The notes beneath the pieces were generated by a model that saw only the letters and a list, made by a program, of their open reading frames with translations, was not told the origin of the DNA and searched no databases. A DNA stretch of 60,598 bases. It comes from Clostridiales bacterium (GTDB lineage: Bacteria > Bacillota > Clostridia > Clostridiales > Oxobacteraceae). Both the position numbers and the translations under genes were made by a program. This document shows, one piece after another, positions 26,071-35,424 of the stretch (its first letter is position 1; the number at the start of each line of letters is the position of its first letter). The DNA is taken from positions 1 to 60,598 of the forward strand of contig JASEJN010000012.1 in assembly GCA_030016385.1 (NCBI GenBank). The letters run 5' to 3'.

Positions 26071-26988
26071 GCCGAGGTTTATTATGTATATTATAAACGG
26101 CAGGGTGGCAATGGACATAATCGTTGAAAGGCATACGACCCATGATGCCGTGTGCTTGTCGCTGCCAAGCTTTCCTGCAAATATTGCGGTATTCGCCGCA
26201 GCGGGCATTGCGGATAATATGGTAATTATGTTAAGTATCAACGGATCTTTAATAAATGGTTTCAACATCATAAAAAATAGCAGAGGGATTATTATAAGCC
26301 TTAGAATACACATAAAAAAAGCCGTAATATCGGTAAAAATATTTTTTATATCCGCATCTGCCAAATTAAAACCTATGTATATCATCGACAGGGGTGTCGC
26401 AAGATCACCCGTCATTTTTATAGCCGAAGCTATAGGTGACGGGATTTTTATGGATAATATGAAAATAACAAATCCTGCCAGGACTGAAACAGTGCCCGGA
26501 TTTATCATGCTTTTTGCAGACATCTTCATTTTCCGGGAATTCAATATTATAAGCCCGACAGTCCACATCAAAATATTATACGGCAAATTATATACAGCGG
26601 TATAAAAAACTCCAACCTTTCCATAAGCGGCATTGATTATCGGAAAGCCAACGAAACCAGTATTGGCAAAAATGAGCATGAACCTGTACACATCTTTTGT
26701 GGCATCGCCCGCCTTCAAAAAAAATGTTACAGCGTATGCAATTATAACCAGAACAGCAGATAGAATAATACAAACTATAATAACTATTCCACAGTTTTTC
26801 AAAGTATCAAAAGAAAACTTATATGCCATCGAACTTATGGTAAGCGCCGGAATGGCAATATTCATGATAAAATCAACCAATCCCTTTTCAAATTGCCTTT
26901 CTACGGCATTTAACTTTCTGATGGCATATCCTGTTAATATTATCAAAAAAAGAGCAATTATTTGATTGAAAACGCTGCCTGTGATCAC
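26065..26988 (-). CDS. AEC (auxin efflux carrier) family transporter
   Basis: 307 residues with about ten hydrophobic membrane segments and the AEC/Mem_trans pattern (ALFLIILTGYAIRKL at the start, FANTGFVGFPIINAAYG in the middle, SAMPAAANTAIFAGKLG near the end). Bacterial relatives move malate, malonate and other organic acids. It lies 43 bases downstream of the fructokinase gene on the same strand and may belong to the same transcript, perhaps exporting or importing an acid made or used with the sugar. Specific substrate not predictable. Confidence 0.88.
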   Translation of the reverse strand: MITGSVFNQIIALFLIILTGYAIRKLNAVERQFEKGLVDFIMNIAIPALTISSMAYKFSFDTLKNCGIVIIVCIILSAVLVIIAYAVTFFLKAGDATKDVYRFMLIFANTGFVGFPIINAAYGKVGVFYTAVYNLPYNILMWTVGLIILNSRKMKMSAKSMINPGTVSVLAGFVIFILSIKIPSPIASAIKMTGDLATPLSMIYIGFNLADADIKNIFTDITAFFMCILRLIIIPLLFFMMLKPFIKDPLILNIITILSAMPAAANTAIFAGKLGSDKHTASWVVCLSTIMSIATLPFIIYIINLGS

Positions 26989-27031
26989 CGGCCAATCCCC
27001 CTATGCAAGCATAAAAATCCATCCGTACTGT

Positions 27032-28000
27032 TTATCTTTTCTCCGCAAACTTGTCCATGAAAGATTTAACTTTTTCCATGTAAGGCATTGAAGGAATGCC
27101 ACCCTTTTTAGTCGTACTAAGGGCTGCAACTGCGCAGCAAAAATCCGCGATCCCTTCGATCTCGTCTTTGCCTATGTCATCCGGATTTTTGCCCAACCTG
27201 CACAGCCGATAAAGCAATGCACCCATAAATGCATCGCCTGCTCCGGTTGTATCGACTGCATGGACATCATAAGAGCCTATATATCCCGAACCGTTTTTGC
27301 ATCTATAATAGCATCCCCTGCTGCCCAATGTTACAGCAATCAGCTTTATCCCCATTTCATAAAGCTCCATGCTGCCCTCTTCAGGGTCTTCCTTATCAGT
27401 TAAAAAACTCAATTCATCTTCCGACACCTTCAAAATATCGGTATATTTTAATCCGCGTGATATTTCTTTTTTCGCATGAGTTTCATCCTTCCAGAGGGAA
27501 AGCCTCAAATTAGGGTCATAGGACACAGTAAGCCCTGCTTCTTTTGCATATTCGACTGCTTTTAGTGTAGCGCTTTTAGATGGCTCATCGGTCATCGACA
27601 GGGAACCGAAATGAAATATCTTTGAATTTTTTATAATATCGTAGTCGATTTCCTCCTCTTTAAGCATTGTATCTGCTCCGGGTTTCCTGTAAAAATCAAA
27701 AACCCTGTCGCCCTTTTCATCCAGCTGCACAAATGTAAGAGTCGTATTAGCCTCTCCGGAAAATCTGATACCTTCGGTATTTATGCCGTTTTGATCCAGC
27801 ACATTTTTTAAAAAGTAGCCGAATTGATCTCTCCCCACCTTTCCTATAAATGCATCGCGCCCTCCCAATCTAGATATAGCGACAAGCACGTTCGCAGGCG
27901 CGCCTCCGGGATTCCTTTCAAATAACAGATTTTTGTCTTTTGAATATCCTGCCGGGGCAAAATCTATCAATAATTCCCCCAGTGCTGTTACGTCAAACAT
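27032..28000 (-). CDS. PfkB-family sugar kinase, probable fructokinase
   Basis: 322 residues of the ribokinase/PfkB fold. The signature NPGGAPANVLVAISRLGG lies near residues 30-47 and DTTGAGDAFMGALLYRL near 250, the latter with the catalytic Asp in GAGD. Length and sequence resemble bacterial fructokinases (ScrK type). The gene follows a zinc alcohol dehydrogenase by 37 bases, which fits oxidation of a polyol such as sorbitol to fructose followed by phosphorylation to fructose-6-phosphate. 2-keto-3-deoxygluconate kinase is the main alternative. Confidence 0.87.
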   Translation of the reverse strand: MFDVTALGELLIDFAPAGYSKDKNLLFERNPGGAPANVLVAISRLGGRDAFIGKVGRDQFGYFLKNVLDQNGINTEGIRFSGEANTTLTFVQLDEKGDRVFDFYRKPGADTMLKEEEIDYDIIKNSKIFHFGSLSMTDEPSKSATLKAVEYAKEAGLTVSYDPNLRLSLWKDETHAKKEISRGLKYTDILKVSEDELSFLTDKEDPEEGSMELYEMGIKLIAVTLGSRGCYYRCKNGSGYIGSYDVHAVDTTGAGDAFMGALLYRLCRLGKNPDDIGKDEIEGIADFCCAVAALSTTKKGGIPSMPYMEKVKSFMDKFAEKR

Positions 28001-28037
28001 ATATTCACCAACCCCGATAATTAATTTGATATATTTT

Positions 28038-29057
28038 TCAAGGCTTTACTATTATCTTGCCTCTTCCCTTATACATACCCTTTTCAAAAACGTCATTTAT
28101 ATCATCTATATCAACTTTATCCGTGATGATATCCTTAACATCTATCTTCCTTGATTCTATGAGCGATATCGCCCTTTTCATTGTGTACGGGTTGATATAC
28201 GATGCCTTTATGGTTATCTCTCTTTTGAAAATGTCAAAAGGCTTCAAAGGAATGGTGCACTCAGAATCCGTAAGCCCAAACATCATTACTGTGCCCCCGC
28301 GGCTTACATACTTGATGGCGTCTTCCATCGTATTTTTTAAGCCGACACATTCTATGGCAACATCTACATGCTCTATTTCAAGTTTTCGCAGCTTATCCTC
28401 CACATTTTCCCCAATCGGATCTATAGCGATATCAGCACCAAACTTGTACCCTAATTCTCTTTTCCACTTGACAGGCTCTATCAGGATTATAGTCGAGGCT
28501 CCCGAAATTTTTGCAAGCTGAAGCATGATCTGCCCTATAGCGCCACCGCCTATTATCATGACTGTATCTCCGGCCTTGACTCCTGCCAGATCCATGCCAT
28601 GCAGGCAGCATGATACAGGCTCTCCCATGGCGGCTTCTTCAAATGATATGCCATCGGATATCTTATATACCTGCTTTTCCCTGACCTTGCAATATTGAGC
28701 AAATCCGCCGTTTATGGTTGTCCCTATTCCTATCATGTCTTCACAGAAATGTTCCCTGCCGATCCTGCAATAATAGCATTTACCGCACATATCATTGGGG
28801 TCAACGCAGACCCTGTCTCCGACTTTTACAGATTTTACGCCATTTCCCGTTTCTGATATTATACCGCTGAACTCATGACCCAGTATTATCGGCGGAACGG
28901 TTTTTGCCGCCCCTTCGGAACCTTCATATATGTGCATATCCGTACCGCATACTCCGCATGCCTTAACCTGTATAACTACCTCGTCCAAAGCCGGCTGTGG
29001 CTTTTCAACTTCCATCACTTTTATCTTTGACTTCCCACAAAACACGGCAGCCTTCAT
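28038..29057 (-). CDS. Zinc-dependent medium-chain alcohol/polyol dehydrogenase
   Basis: 339 residues from MKAAVFCG; this ATG is eight bases after AAGGGGTG, while an ATG two codons earlier is too close. Catalytic zinc ligands are in CGVCGTDMH and GHEFSG; the structural zinc site has four Cys in DMCGKCYYCRIGREHFC. The NAD-binding Rossmann motif is IGGGAIGQIMLQLA. It belongs to the sorbitol/threonine/butanediol dehydrogenase group of MDR enzymes. Being first in line with a fructokinase argues for a polyol such as sorbitol, but this is inference. Confidence 0.88.
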   Translation of the reverse strand: MKAAVFCGKSKIKVMEVEKPQPALDEVVIQVKACGVCGTDMHIYEGSEGAAKTVPPIILGHEFSGIISETGNGVKSVKVGDRVCVDPNDMCGKCYYCRIGREHFCEDMIGIGTTINGGFAQYCKVREKQVYKISDGISFEEAAMGEPVSCCLHGMDLAGVKAGDTVMIIGGGAIGQIMLQLAKISGASTIILIEPVKWKRELGYKFGADIAIDPIGENVEDKLRKLEIEHVDVAIECVGLKNTMEDAIKYVSRGGTVMMFGLTDSECTIPLKPFDIFKREITIKASYINPYTMKRAISLIESRKIDVKDIITDKVDIDDINDVFEKGMYKGRGKIIVKP

Positions 29058-29224
29058 AATCATCGCACCCCTTATTTTAAATAAATAATATATATCCTGA
29101 TTATAAGCTAAAACAGGAAATAAAATCATTATAAGCTAATTTTATCACAAAAAAGAAAAGATAAAAAAATTTATGATATAATGTATGTAAAAAAAATTTA
29201 TAAAATATTTGAGGTGAATATACC

Positions 29225-30313
29225 ATGCAAGGTAAAAATAATAATTGCACAGCATTTATCGGAACTTTTACCACTGGAAATAGCAAAGGCATCTATATTT
29301 ATAATGTAGATTTACAGACAGGCATGTTGAAGCAAATCGGTATTTCCCCAAAAATTGATAATCCCTCTTATTTGACTATAACAAAGGACAATAATTTTCT
29401 TTATTCAGTAATTGAAACGAACGAATTTGAAAATGCTTATGGGGGAGCTGTGGCATCGTTTTCCATCGGCAAAAATACTGATCGGCTGAACCTTTTAAAC
29501 ACTCAGTCCACAAGAGGAAAGGGGCCCTGCCATATACTGACTGACAGTAAAAGAAGATTTCTTTTTACCGCAAATTATGCTGAAGGAACACTTTCAGAAT
29601 TTCCTATCGAGTCCGACGGTAAAATAGGGCCTCTGTTATTCACTGTGAATGATTATGACTACGACTTCGGGACAAAACCTTCAGGCAGTCCACACGCGCA
29701 TTTTGTTACCTTTACCCCCGATGAGCGCTATTTATGTTCTGTAGATTTGGGGCTGGACAGGATTTACTTTTTTGAATTCAATCACGAAAACGGTGAATTG
29801 GTATTTAACAGAAATATTTCCATTAGTTTACCTGCAGGCAAAGGCCCGAGGCATTTGGCATTCCATCCGGAAGCCAACTTTGTTTATATTATTTCGGAAT
29901 TGAGCTCGGAAATTTTTGCTTTTAAGTATGATCCCGCTGATTATAAATTACATAATATACAGACTATTTCCGCTCTGCCCGAAGGATATACAGGTAAAAG
30001 CACTTGCGCTGCCATACATATATCAAAAGACGGGAAATTCCTGTATGCCTCAAATAGGGGGCATGACAGCATCGCGGCCTTTAAAATCCATGAAACTTCC
30101 GGCAAGATAGAATTGATATCGCATTATTCTACCCGAGGTAAATGTCCTCGTGATTTTGGAATATCACCTGACGGCAATTATCTTTATGCTCTGAATCAGT
30201 CGTCGGATACAATAGTTTCTTTTAATATAGACAAGCAAACTGGAGCGCTTATGCCGACAAATGATATTATTAACGTACCCGCCCCCGTATGCATCAAATT
30301 TCTTTCCAGATAA
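29225..30313 (+). CDS. Lactonase family protein (Pgl/YbhE-type beta-propeller)
   Basis: 362 residues with the repeated blade pattern of the 7-bladed 6-phosphogluconolactonase (YbhE) family: AFIGTFTTGNSKGIYIYN at the start, RGKGPCHI, GSPHAHFVTFTPDERYLCSVDLG, GKGPRHLAFHPEANFVYI and RGKCPRDFGISPDGNYLYALNQ. Members hydrolyse 6-phosphogluconolactone or other sugar lactones. GAGGTGAATATACC precedes the ATG. It diverges from the polyol dehydrogenase gene, and a dehydrogenase plus lactonase pairing is common, but no glucose-6-phosphate dehydrogenase is in the window. Confidence 0.88.
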   Translation: MQGKNNNCTAFIGTFTTGNSKGIYIYNVDLQTGMLKQIGISPKIDNPSYLTITKDNNFLYSVIETNEFENAYGGAVASFSIGKNTDRLNLLNTQSTRGKGPCHILTDSKRRFLFTANYAEGTLSEFPIESDGKIGPLLFTVNDYDYDFGTKPSGSPHAHFVTFTPDERYLCSVDLGLDRIYFFEFNHENGELVFNRNISISLPAGKGPRHLAFHPEANFVYIISELSSEIFAFKYDPADYKLHNIQTISALPEGYTGKSTCAAIHISKDGKFLYASNRGHDSIAAFKIHETSGKIELISHYSTRGKCPRDFGISPDGNYLYALNQSSDTIVSFNIDKQTGALMPTNDIINVPAPVCIKFLSR

Positions 30314-30340
30314 CATCCGGCCTTAAACCTGGAAATATGC

Positions 30341-30364
30341 AGGGAGGAGGAGCACCTCCTCCTT
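30341..30364 (+). terminator. Intrinsic terminator of the lactonase gene
   Basis: GGAGGAGG (30341-30348) pairs with CCTCCTCC (30353-30360) around AGCA, followed by TTTT. It ends two bases before the stop codon of the convergent gene. Confidence 0.85.
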
Positions 30365-30365
30365 T

Positions 30366-31334
30366 TCACTGCTTTTTTGATATCTCGATATCCTTCCATT
30401 TACCATCCTGCATGACACTTTGCCGAAGTTCGATATCCGCACCGTTTGTAATCCTGACAAACTGGAATCTGTACTGTTTTCCATCTTTACTTCTGGCTGA
30501 AACATTTCTGAAATATCCGTTTTCCTCAATGCCCGTTATGGTGCTTATTATGCCAAGCTGCTTTCCGTATATTATACTGACTATGGCGCTCGCTTCATGA
30601 TTCCAGCCATGATATGCATGACAGAGAAAGTCTTCGCTTTTCAGTTGTATGCTGTTTATCTTCCAGCCCTTGCTTTTATCATCCAGAGCCGTTATAAAGC
30701 CATAGTAATAGCAAAAACTCGTCTTGCCGGCGGAATCCGTACCTTCTATCGTTTCTATCTCGACAAATGTCTGCGCCCCTATCCGGTTATCGATTTTAAT
30801 AGCCGGAGCATCGATAAGTTTAAGCAAATTTATATGGCCGATGCCTTTAAATGACTTAAAGAATTTATCATATGGCATATTTTTTTTAAAATCGTCGCTT
30901 AAAAGCTCATATGCTTTTGGATATGGCGTATTGCCGAGGCCTATGCTTCCGCATCCGCCCTTTTTGTCTCCCATATAAGAAGCATCGCCCAGTATGTCAA
31001 AATATGCCCTTACGATTTCATCCGGTGATTGAAATTTCTGAGGTATATTGTATTTTACGTTTTCAATATAATACTTTTTTTCAAGCGGAGCCGAGGCGGA
31101 CGGTCTCAAAAATCTTTCGATATAATCGTCATCCGGTTTTATACCTTGATCTTCAATGCCCGCATATTCACTATAGTCCTCCTCGGTTAACACGGCTCCG
31201 GCAAAATTTTTTTCATTGTATAATTTAAATGTCGGCATTATTTTAATTATGGCACTGTTTACGACTAGTACTATGACACATACGATTATAATTCCCGATA
31301 ACTTAGTTTTTCTTGTATATCTTGTATATTTCAT
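30366..31334 (-). CDS. Membrane-anchored protein of unknown function
   Basis: 322 residues. One N-terminal membrane anchor (residues 12-32, SGIIIVCVIVLVVNSAI) after a Lys/Arg-rich start, then an extracellular domain. Residues about 110-230 (SPDEIVRAYFDILGDASYMG, LLSDDFKKNMPYDKFFKSF, FVEIETIEG) have the look of an NTF2-like or DUF4829-like fold. I do not recognise the family. It is monocistronic, convergent with the lactonase gene. Confidence 0.7.
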   Translation of the reverse strand: MKYTRYTRKTKLSGIIIVCVIVLVVNSAIIKIMPTFKLYNEKNFAGAVLTEEDYSEYAGIEDQGIKPDDDYIERFLRPSASAPLEKKYYIENVKYNIPQKFQSPDEIVRAYFDILGDASYMGDKKGGCGSIGLGNTPYPKAYELLSDDFKKNMPYDKFFKSFKGIGHINLLKLIDAPAIKIDNRIGAQTFVEIETIEGTDSAGKTSFCYYYGFITALDDKSKGWKINSIQLKSEDFLCHAYHGWNHEASAIVSIIYGKQLGIISTITGIEENGYFRNVSARSKDGKQYRFQFVRITNGADIELRQSVMQDGKWKDIEISKKQ

Positions 31335-31442
31335 ATTAGCTCCTGCGGATAAATGTGATCCTATAAGATAATATATTCTATTTCCGATAAATATTCATAA
31401 AAGATATACAAGGGACGTGATCATTAAACTTTGCATGAGTTT

Positions 31443-31490
31443 CAGACAGATAAAAATCCGGGTTAATTCACCCGGATTTTTATCTGTCTG
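31443..31490 (-). terminator. Long terminator hairpin containing a stop codon
   Basis: Perfect 21-base arms (31443-31463 and 31470-31490) with a six-base loop. The right arm includes the last codons and TAA stop of the P-loop/Asp23 gene. Inside, ATCCGGGT/ACCCGGAT followed by TTTTTATCTG on the minus strand gives an intrinsic terminator. Confidence 0.9.
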
Positions 31491-32307
31491 AGCTTTTCAT
31501 ATCGATATTTTTAACAAAGATATTGATCGCCAGAACGTTAAAGGCGGTCATATGTTCAACCTCAAGCTTTATCCTCTCTCTGATGCGTTTCACTATATCG
31601 GGTATTATAATGCCATATGTGACAGAAATGTCCATATCTATTTTTAGGCCATTATCAGTATTTTGCACATTAACTTTATTTACCCTGTACGAATTCTCTG
31701 CATCCATACCCGCATGTATAACAATTGATTTTATGGCATTATTAGATATTGTGTATTTGCCAAGATAGCTATAAGTCGGTCTTACTACAGTCTTTTCGAT
31801 ATCTTCCATATCTACCCTATTCCCTCTTCTCGTAAAATTTTTGATCGAATCGATAAAGTATCCTGAAAAATCCCTCTTTATTGCAAATGTAGGAACCGGT
31901 ATTGCATGTTTTCCCTGTTCCCTCCTCGTCTTCAATGCGGTATTTATCTCTGCAGGAGTTGAAATATCCCGTATATATATCTTCCTATATGTCGCCGGCA
32001 GGTTTAAGTTTTTTACTATTCTATCGATCATGTGTGCAGATGTTCCGATTATCAGTATAGACGCAGGCTTATAAAGATTTATGGCATCGGTCATCTCTTT
32101 TTTATGCGCAGGATCAAAGAACACAGCTCTTCTTACAGCAGCAAACTTTGTCTCCTCCTTTTTCGCGGATATACCTGCGATGACCTTGTTGCCTTTGATC
32201 AAGAGCCCGTCATCTATTATATACTCTATGCCGTAATCCCTTGCAACATTCTGGGCCTTATAGCTTTTTCCGCTGCCGCTCTTGCCTATCAATGCATAGA
32301 CATCCAA
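31480..32307 (-). CDS. P-loop ATPase fused to an Asp23/Gls24 domain
   Basis: About 275 residues from a TTG start (MDVYALIGKSGSGKS), chosen because GGAGGG lies eight bases before it; a TTG seven codons earlier would overlap that site. Walker A is at residues 7-15. The middle region (ILIIGTSAHMIDRIVKNLNLP) completes a P-loop domain. From about residue 170 the sequence becomes an Asp23/DUF322 domain (YLGKYTISNNAIKSIVIHAG, DMDISVTYGIIIPDIVKRIRERI). Asp23 proteins act in envelope stress and membrane organisation. It follows rex by 27 bases, so it is in a redox-sensing operon. The combined architecture is unusual and its role is unknown. Confidence 0.8.
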   Translation of the reverse strand: MDVYALIGKSGSGKSYKAQNVARDYGIEYIIDDGLLIKGNKVIAGISAKKEETKFAAVRRAVFFDPAHKKEMTDAINLYKPASILIIGTSAHMIDRIVKNLNLPATYRKIYIRDISTPAEINTALKTRREQGKHAIPVPTFAIKRDFSGYFIDSIKNFTRRGNRVDMEDIEKTVVRPTYSYLGKYTISNNAIKSIVIHAGMDAENSYRVNKVNVQNTDNGLKIDMDISVTYGIIIPDIVKRIRERIKLEVEHMTAFNVLAINIFVKNIDMKSSDR

Positions 32308-32334
32308 ACTAAAAATCCCTCCGGTCAACTATGG

Positions 32335-33006
32335 TCATAAATTCTTTCTGTCAAACATCACATTATTTTTTAACAGTTCCGGTTCATTCATCCTGTATGT
32401 CAGCGTTAAAAGGCTCTCACTCAAATGGACATTCTCTACCAGAACGTAGTCAGGCACATCGAGATCTCTTGGAGCAAAGTTCCATATTGCTTTCACACCT
32501 GATTCTGAAACTATATCGGCATTTTTTTGTGCCTGGCTGCTGGGCGTGCAGATTACGCATATATCTATACTATTCTGTTTTATAAATGGTCCTAACTTAT
32601 CAATATCCATTATCTCAATATCCCTTATCTTAAGCCCTATGAGTTTCGGATTTATGTCAAACAACGCGCAAAGTTTAAATCCCAACTTTTCAAAATTAGT
32701 ATAATTGGCGATAGCCTGACCTATGTTGCCTGCGCCGACGATCACAATTTTATATGTTCTCTTTAATCCTAGTATATTGTTTATCTCCTTATATAATTCA
32801 TTTACATTATATCCATAACCCTGCTGACCAAAATCTCCGAAGTTATTAAGGTCCTGCCTTATCTGAGACGCTGTAAACCCTATCTTCTGGCTTAACTCTC
32901 TAGATGATATTTTTTGAACACCGTTTTTTATAAGCTCCGACAGGTATCTTTGATATTTCGGCAGTCTCCTTACAACCGCCATGGATATCGTTCTTCCGTG
33001 TTCCAC
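32335..33006 (-). CDS. rex: Redox-sensing transcriptional repressor Rex
   Basis: 223 residues from a GTG start (GGGAGATG ten bases upstream). The winged helix has ISMAVVRRLPKYQRYL and SQKIGFTASQIRQDLNNFG; the NADH-binding Rossmann domain has IVGAGNIGQAIANY; the C-terminal domain-swap helix ends the protein. Rex senses NADH/NAD+ and represses fermentative and hydrogenase genes in clostridia at TTGTTAAnnnnTTAACAA-type sites. Its own promoter carries a partial match, and a better one lies before the Ech operon. Confidence 0.96.
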   Translation of the reverse strand: MEHGRTISMAVVRRLPKYQRYLSELIKNGVQKISSRELSQKIGFTASQIRQDLNNFGDFGQQGYGYNVNELYKEINNILGLKRTYKIVIVGAGNIGQAIANYTNFEKLGFKLCALFDINPKLIGLKIRDIEIMDIDKLGPFIKQNSIDICVICTPSSQAQKNADIVSESGVKAIWNFAPRDLDVPDYVLVENVHLSESLLTLTYRMNEPELLKNNVMFDRKNL

Positions 33007-33043
33007 GATTCTTTCATCTCCCTATATAACAAACGATAATTTT

Positions 33044-33073
33044 ATAATATTACTTTTGTTATTAAAGTGTCAA
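33044..33073 (-). promoter_or_regulatory. rex promoter with a partial Rex-like palindrome
   Basis: Minus strand: TTGACA (33073-33068), 18-base spacer, TATTAT (33049-33044). Across the -35 region, TTGTTATTAAAGTGTCAA (33056-33073) keeps one good Rex half-site (TTGTTA) and a weak second one, so autoregulation is possible but unproven. Confidence 0.5.
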
Positions 33074-33137
33074 GCTTACAACAAAAGTTCTAACGGGGCG
33101 TATACAGATGGCGGTATATATTATTCGAAGGTACTTA

Positions 33138-33273
33138 GATTCGCAATATGAAATCAGGCATAAATAGGATTATGTTATTTTGAGCGACGAATGAGCATTA
33201 TGAAAGTTTTGATAAGTTCTTGGCCTGCTGCCGCATAAGTGTTCAAAATAACATAAGTTCAAATTACGAATTG
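33138..33273. repeat. MITE-like palindromic repeat, copy B with a 44-base insertion
   Basis: Near-identical to copy A in reverse orientation over its first ~60 bases (ATTCGCAAT.TGAAATCAGG, then TTATTTTGAGCGACGAATGAG). It is then interrupted by 44 bases before resuming TGTTCAAAATAACATA and ending at CAAATTACGAATTG. The octamer CGAAGGTA flanks it directly on both sides. Confidence 0.75.
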
Positions 33274-33300
33274 AAGCCGAAGGTAAATAAATATTTTATT

Positions 33301-33329
33301 TTGACACGATATCTGATAAAATTTATCTT
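33301..33329 (+). promoter_or_regulatory. Promoter of the ABC-F gene
   Basis: TTGACA (33301-33306), 17-base spacer, TATCTT (33324-33329), about 37 bases before the ATG. The short leader has no room for an attenuator, unlike many resistance-type ABC-F genes. Confidence 0.7.
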
Positions 33330-33366
33330 AGATATTTTTATGTGACATCAAGTGGAGGTTTTGAAT

Positions 33367-35289
33367 ATGGTAGTACTATCTTGCAACAATTTATGCAAAT
33401 CTTTCGGTACCAATATAGTGATAGACAATATATCCTTCAATCTTCTGGAAGGCGATAAGGCAGGACTTGTAGGTATAAACGGCGCCGGAAAATCTACGTT
33501 GTTTAAAATGTTAACAAACGAGATAACGCATGATAGCGGTGAGATATATATACAGAAAAATAAATCTATAGGTTACCTTTCACAGGGTATGACTCTGGAT
33601 TCATCAAGCACGTTGATGGAAGAAATGTTAAAGGTTTATCAGAATCTTATCAATATGGAAAAGAAGATACGGAAACTTGAGGTTCTCATATCCAGTAAGG
33701 AAAACATGATGGATAAAGAGTATCACGAAAGCCTGCTTGGAGAATATTCCGATCTCATCGACAAATTTGAGATGCTGGATGGCTACTCATACATGAGCTC
33801 TGTAAAAGCCGTGCTTTTCGGACTTGGATTTTCCGAAACGGATTTCGATAAGAAAATAAATAATTTCAGCGGCGGCCAGAAAACAAGAGCTGCACTATGT
33901 AAGCTGCTCCTTAAAAAACCTGATATACTTCTTCTCGATGAACCCACAAACCATCTGGATTTGGAAGCCGTTGAATGGCTTGAAAACTTTTTAAAGGCAT
34001 ATAAGGGATGCCTTTTTATAATATCCCATGACAGATATTTTCTCGATATGGTTACAAATAAGATATTCGAGCTCGACAGCCATAAGCTTGATGAATATGG
34101 AGGAAATTATTCAAGTTATATAAAGCAGCGAGAAATAAGAAAGGAAAATTTAATCAAGCAATACGGCCTTCAACAAAAAGAGATACAAAGGCAGGAAGCG
34201 ATAATTGAAAGATTCCGCTCTTATAACAGGGAAAAAAGCATAAAACAGGCTGAAAGCCGTGAAAAGGCCCTTGAAAGGATGGAAAAAATAGAAAGACCCG
34301 ATAAAGACCACGCAGTTGCAAGGATAAGCTTCACAACAAGGGTAAAAAGCGGAAATGATGTGCTTAATGTCTGCAACCTTTCAAAATCGTATAACAAAAA
34401 ATTATTTTCCGGACTGAATTTTGAGATAAAACGCGGCGAAAGAGTGGCATTGATAGGGCCCAACGGCGTTGGGAAAACAACACTATTTAAAATCATACTT
34501 GGGATTGCAAAGCAGGATGAAGGCGAAATCATATTAGGACATAATGTAAATATAGGCTATTATGACCAGGAACAGGCAAATCTCGATGAAAGCAAGAAGA
34601 TAATAGACGAGGTATGGGATGCATATCCCGATCTCACACAGACGAGGCTTCGCACGATACTCGGCGCATTTTTATTTTTCGGTGAGGATGTATTCAAGGA
34701 TATAAAACTTTTGAGCGGAGGAGAAAAAAGCAGGGTGGCATTAATAAAATTGATGCTTTCGGAGTCAAATTTTCTGCTTTTGGATGAACCGACAAACAAC
34801 CTCGACATTATATCGAAAGAAGCCCTTGAAAAGGCTATCCTGAATTATGACGGAACTATATTTACAATATCCCATGACAGATATTTTCTAAATAAAGTTG
34901 CAACACGCATCATATACCTGGACAACGAAAAAGGTATTACAGAATATCCCGGAAATTATTCATATTATATTGAAAAGAAAGAAAGGCCGACGCGTTTCTA
35001 TGAACCGGAGCAGGAAGCAAGCGTAGGACTGACGAAAACAGCCATAAGGGAAGAGAGGAGAAAGAAAAAGGAAATTGCAGAGAAGGAAAAAAATAAAAAG
35101 GAGATTATAAATGCCATAGAGCAGGAAATTGCAGAGAAGGAAAAAAAGACTGCAGAGCTTAAGGCTCTCATGTGCCAAAGCGAAGTGTATAGAGACCCTG
35201 AAAAGTCCCAAAAAGTACACGATGAAATGAAAACCATAAAAATAAGGCTCGATGAACTTTACAAAAAGTGGGAAGAAAAAATAAATTAA
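33367..35289 (+). CDS. ABC-F family ATPase (YdiF-like)
   Basis: 640 residues from ATG 33367, which follows GTGGAGG; a GTG frame start 15 bases earlier lies inside that site. Two ABC cassettes without membrane segments: Walker A GINGAGKSTL and GPNGVGKTTL, signatures FSGGQKTRAAL and LSGGEKSRVAL, Walker B LLLLDEPTNHLDL and FLLLDEPTNNLDI, joined by a charged linker (RFRSYNREKSIKQAESREKAL). A Lys/Glu-rich C-terminal coiled coil follows (about 545-640). ABC-F proteins act on the ribosome, either in translation control or antibiotic protection; subtype cannot be fixed by eye. Confidence 0.95.
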   Translation: MVVLSCNNLCKSFGTNIVIDNISFNLLEGDKAGLVGINGAGKSTLFKMLTNEITHDSGEIYIQKNKSIGYLSQGMTLDSSSTLMEEMLKVYQNLINMEKKIRKLEVLISSKENMMDKEYHESLLGEYSDLIDKFEMLDGYSYMSSVKAVLFGLGFSETDFDKKINNFSGGQKTRAALCKLLLKKPDILLLDEPTNHLDLEAVEWLENFLKAYKGCLFIISHDRYFLDMVTNKIFELDSHKLDEYGGNYSSYIKQREIRKENLIKQYGLQQKEIQRQEAIIERFRSYNREKSIKQAESREKALERMEKIERPDKDHAVARISFTTRVKSGNDVLNVCNLSKSYNKKLFSGLNFEIKRGERVALIGPNGVGKTTLFKIILGIAKQDEGEIILGHNVNIGYYDQEQANLDESKKIIDEVWDAYPDLTQTRLRTILGAFLFFGEDVFKDIKLLSGGEKSRVALIKLMLSESNFLLLDEPTNNLDIISKEALEKAILNYDGTIFTISHDRYFLNKVATRIIYLDNEKGITEYPGNYSYYIEKKERPTRFYEPEQEASVGLTKTAIREERRKKKEIAEKEKNKKEIINAIEQEIAEKEKKTAELKALMCQSEVYRDPEKSQKVHDEMKTIKIRLDELYKKWEEKIN

Positions 35290-35324
35290 AAATACCCGGT
35301 AAAAAATTATACCCGGGTATTTTT
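35288..35324 (+). terminator. Intrinsic terminator of the ABC-F gene
   Basis: AAAAATACCCGG pairs with CCGGGTATTTTT around a 13-base loop, directly after the TAA stop. Confidence 0.9.
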
Positions 35325-35424
35325 AATTTATATACATCGATTTTATATTTTTGTAATTAGTATTAATTTGTGAAGTACACATAAAAAACATGTACTGTAA
35401 ATTAGAATTTTAATCTGTTAAAAA

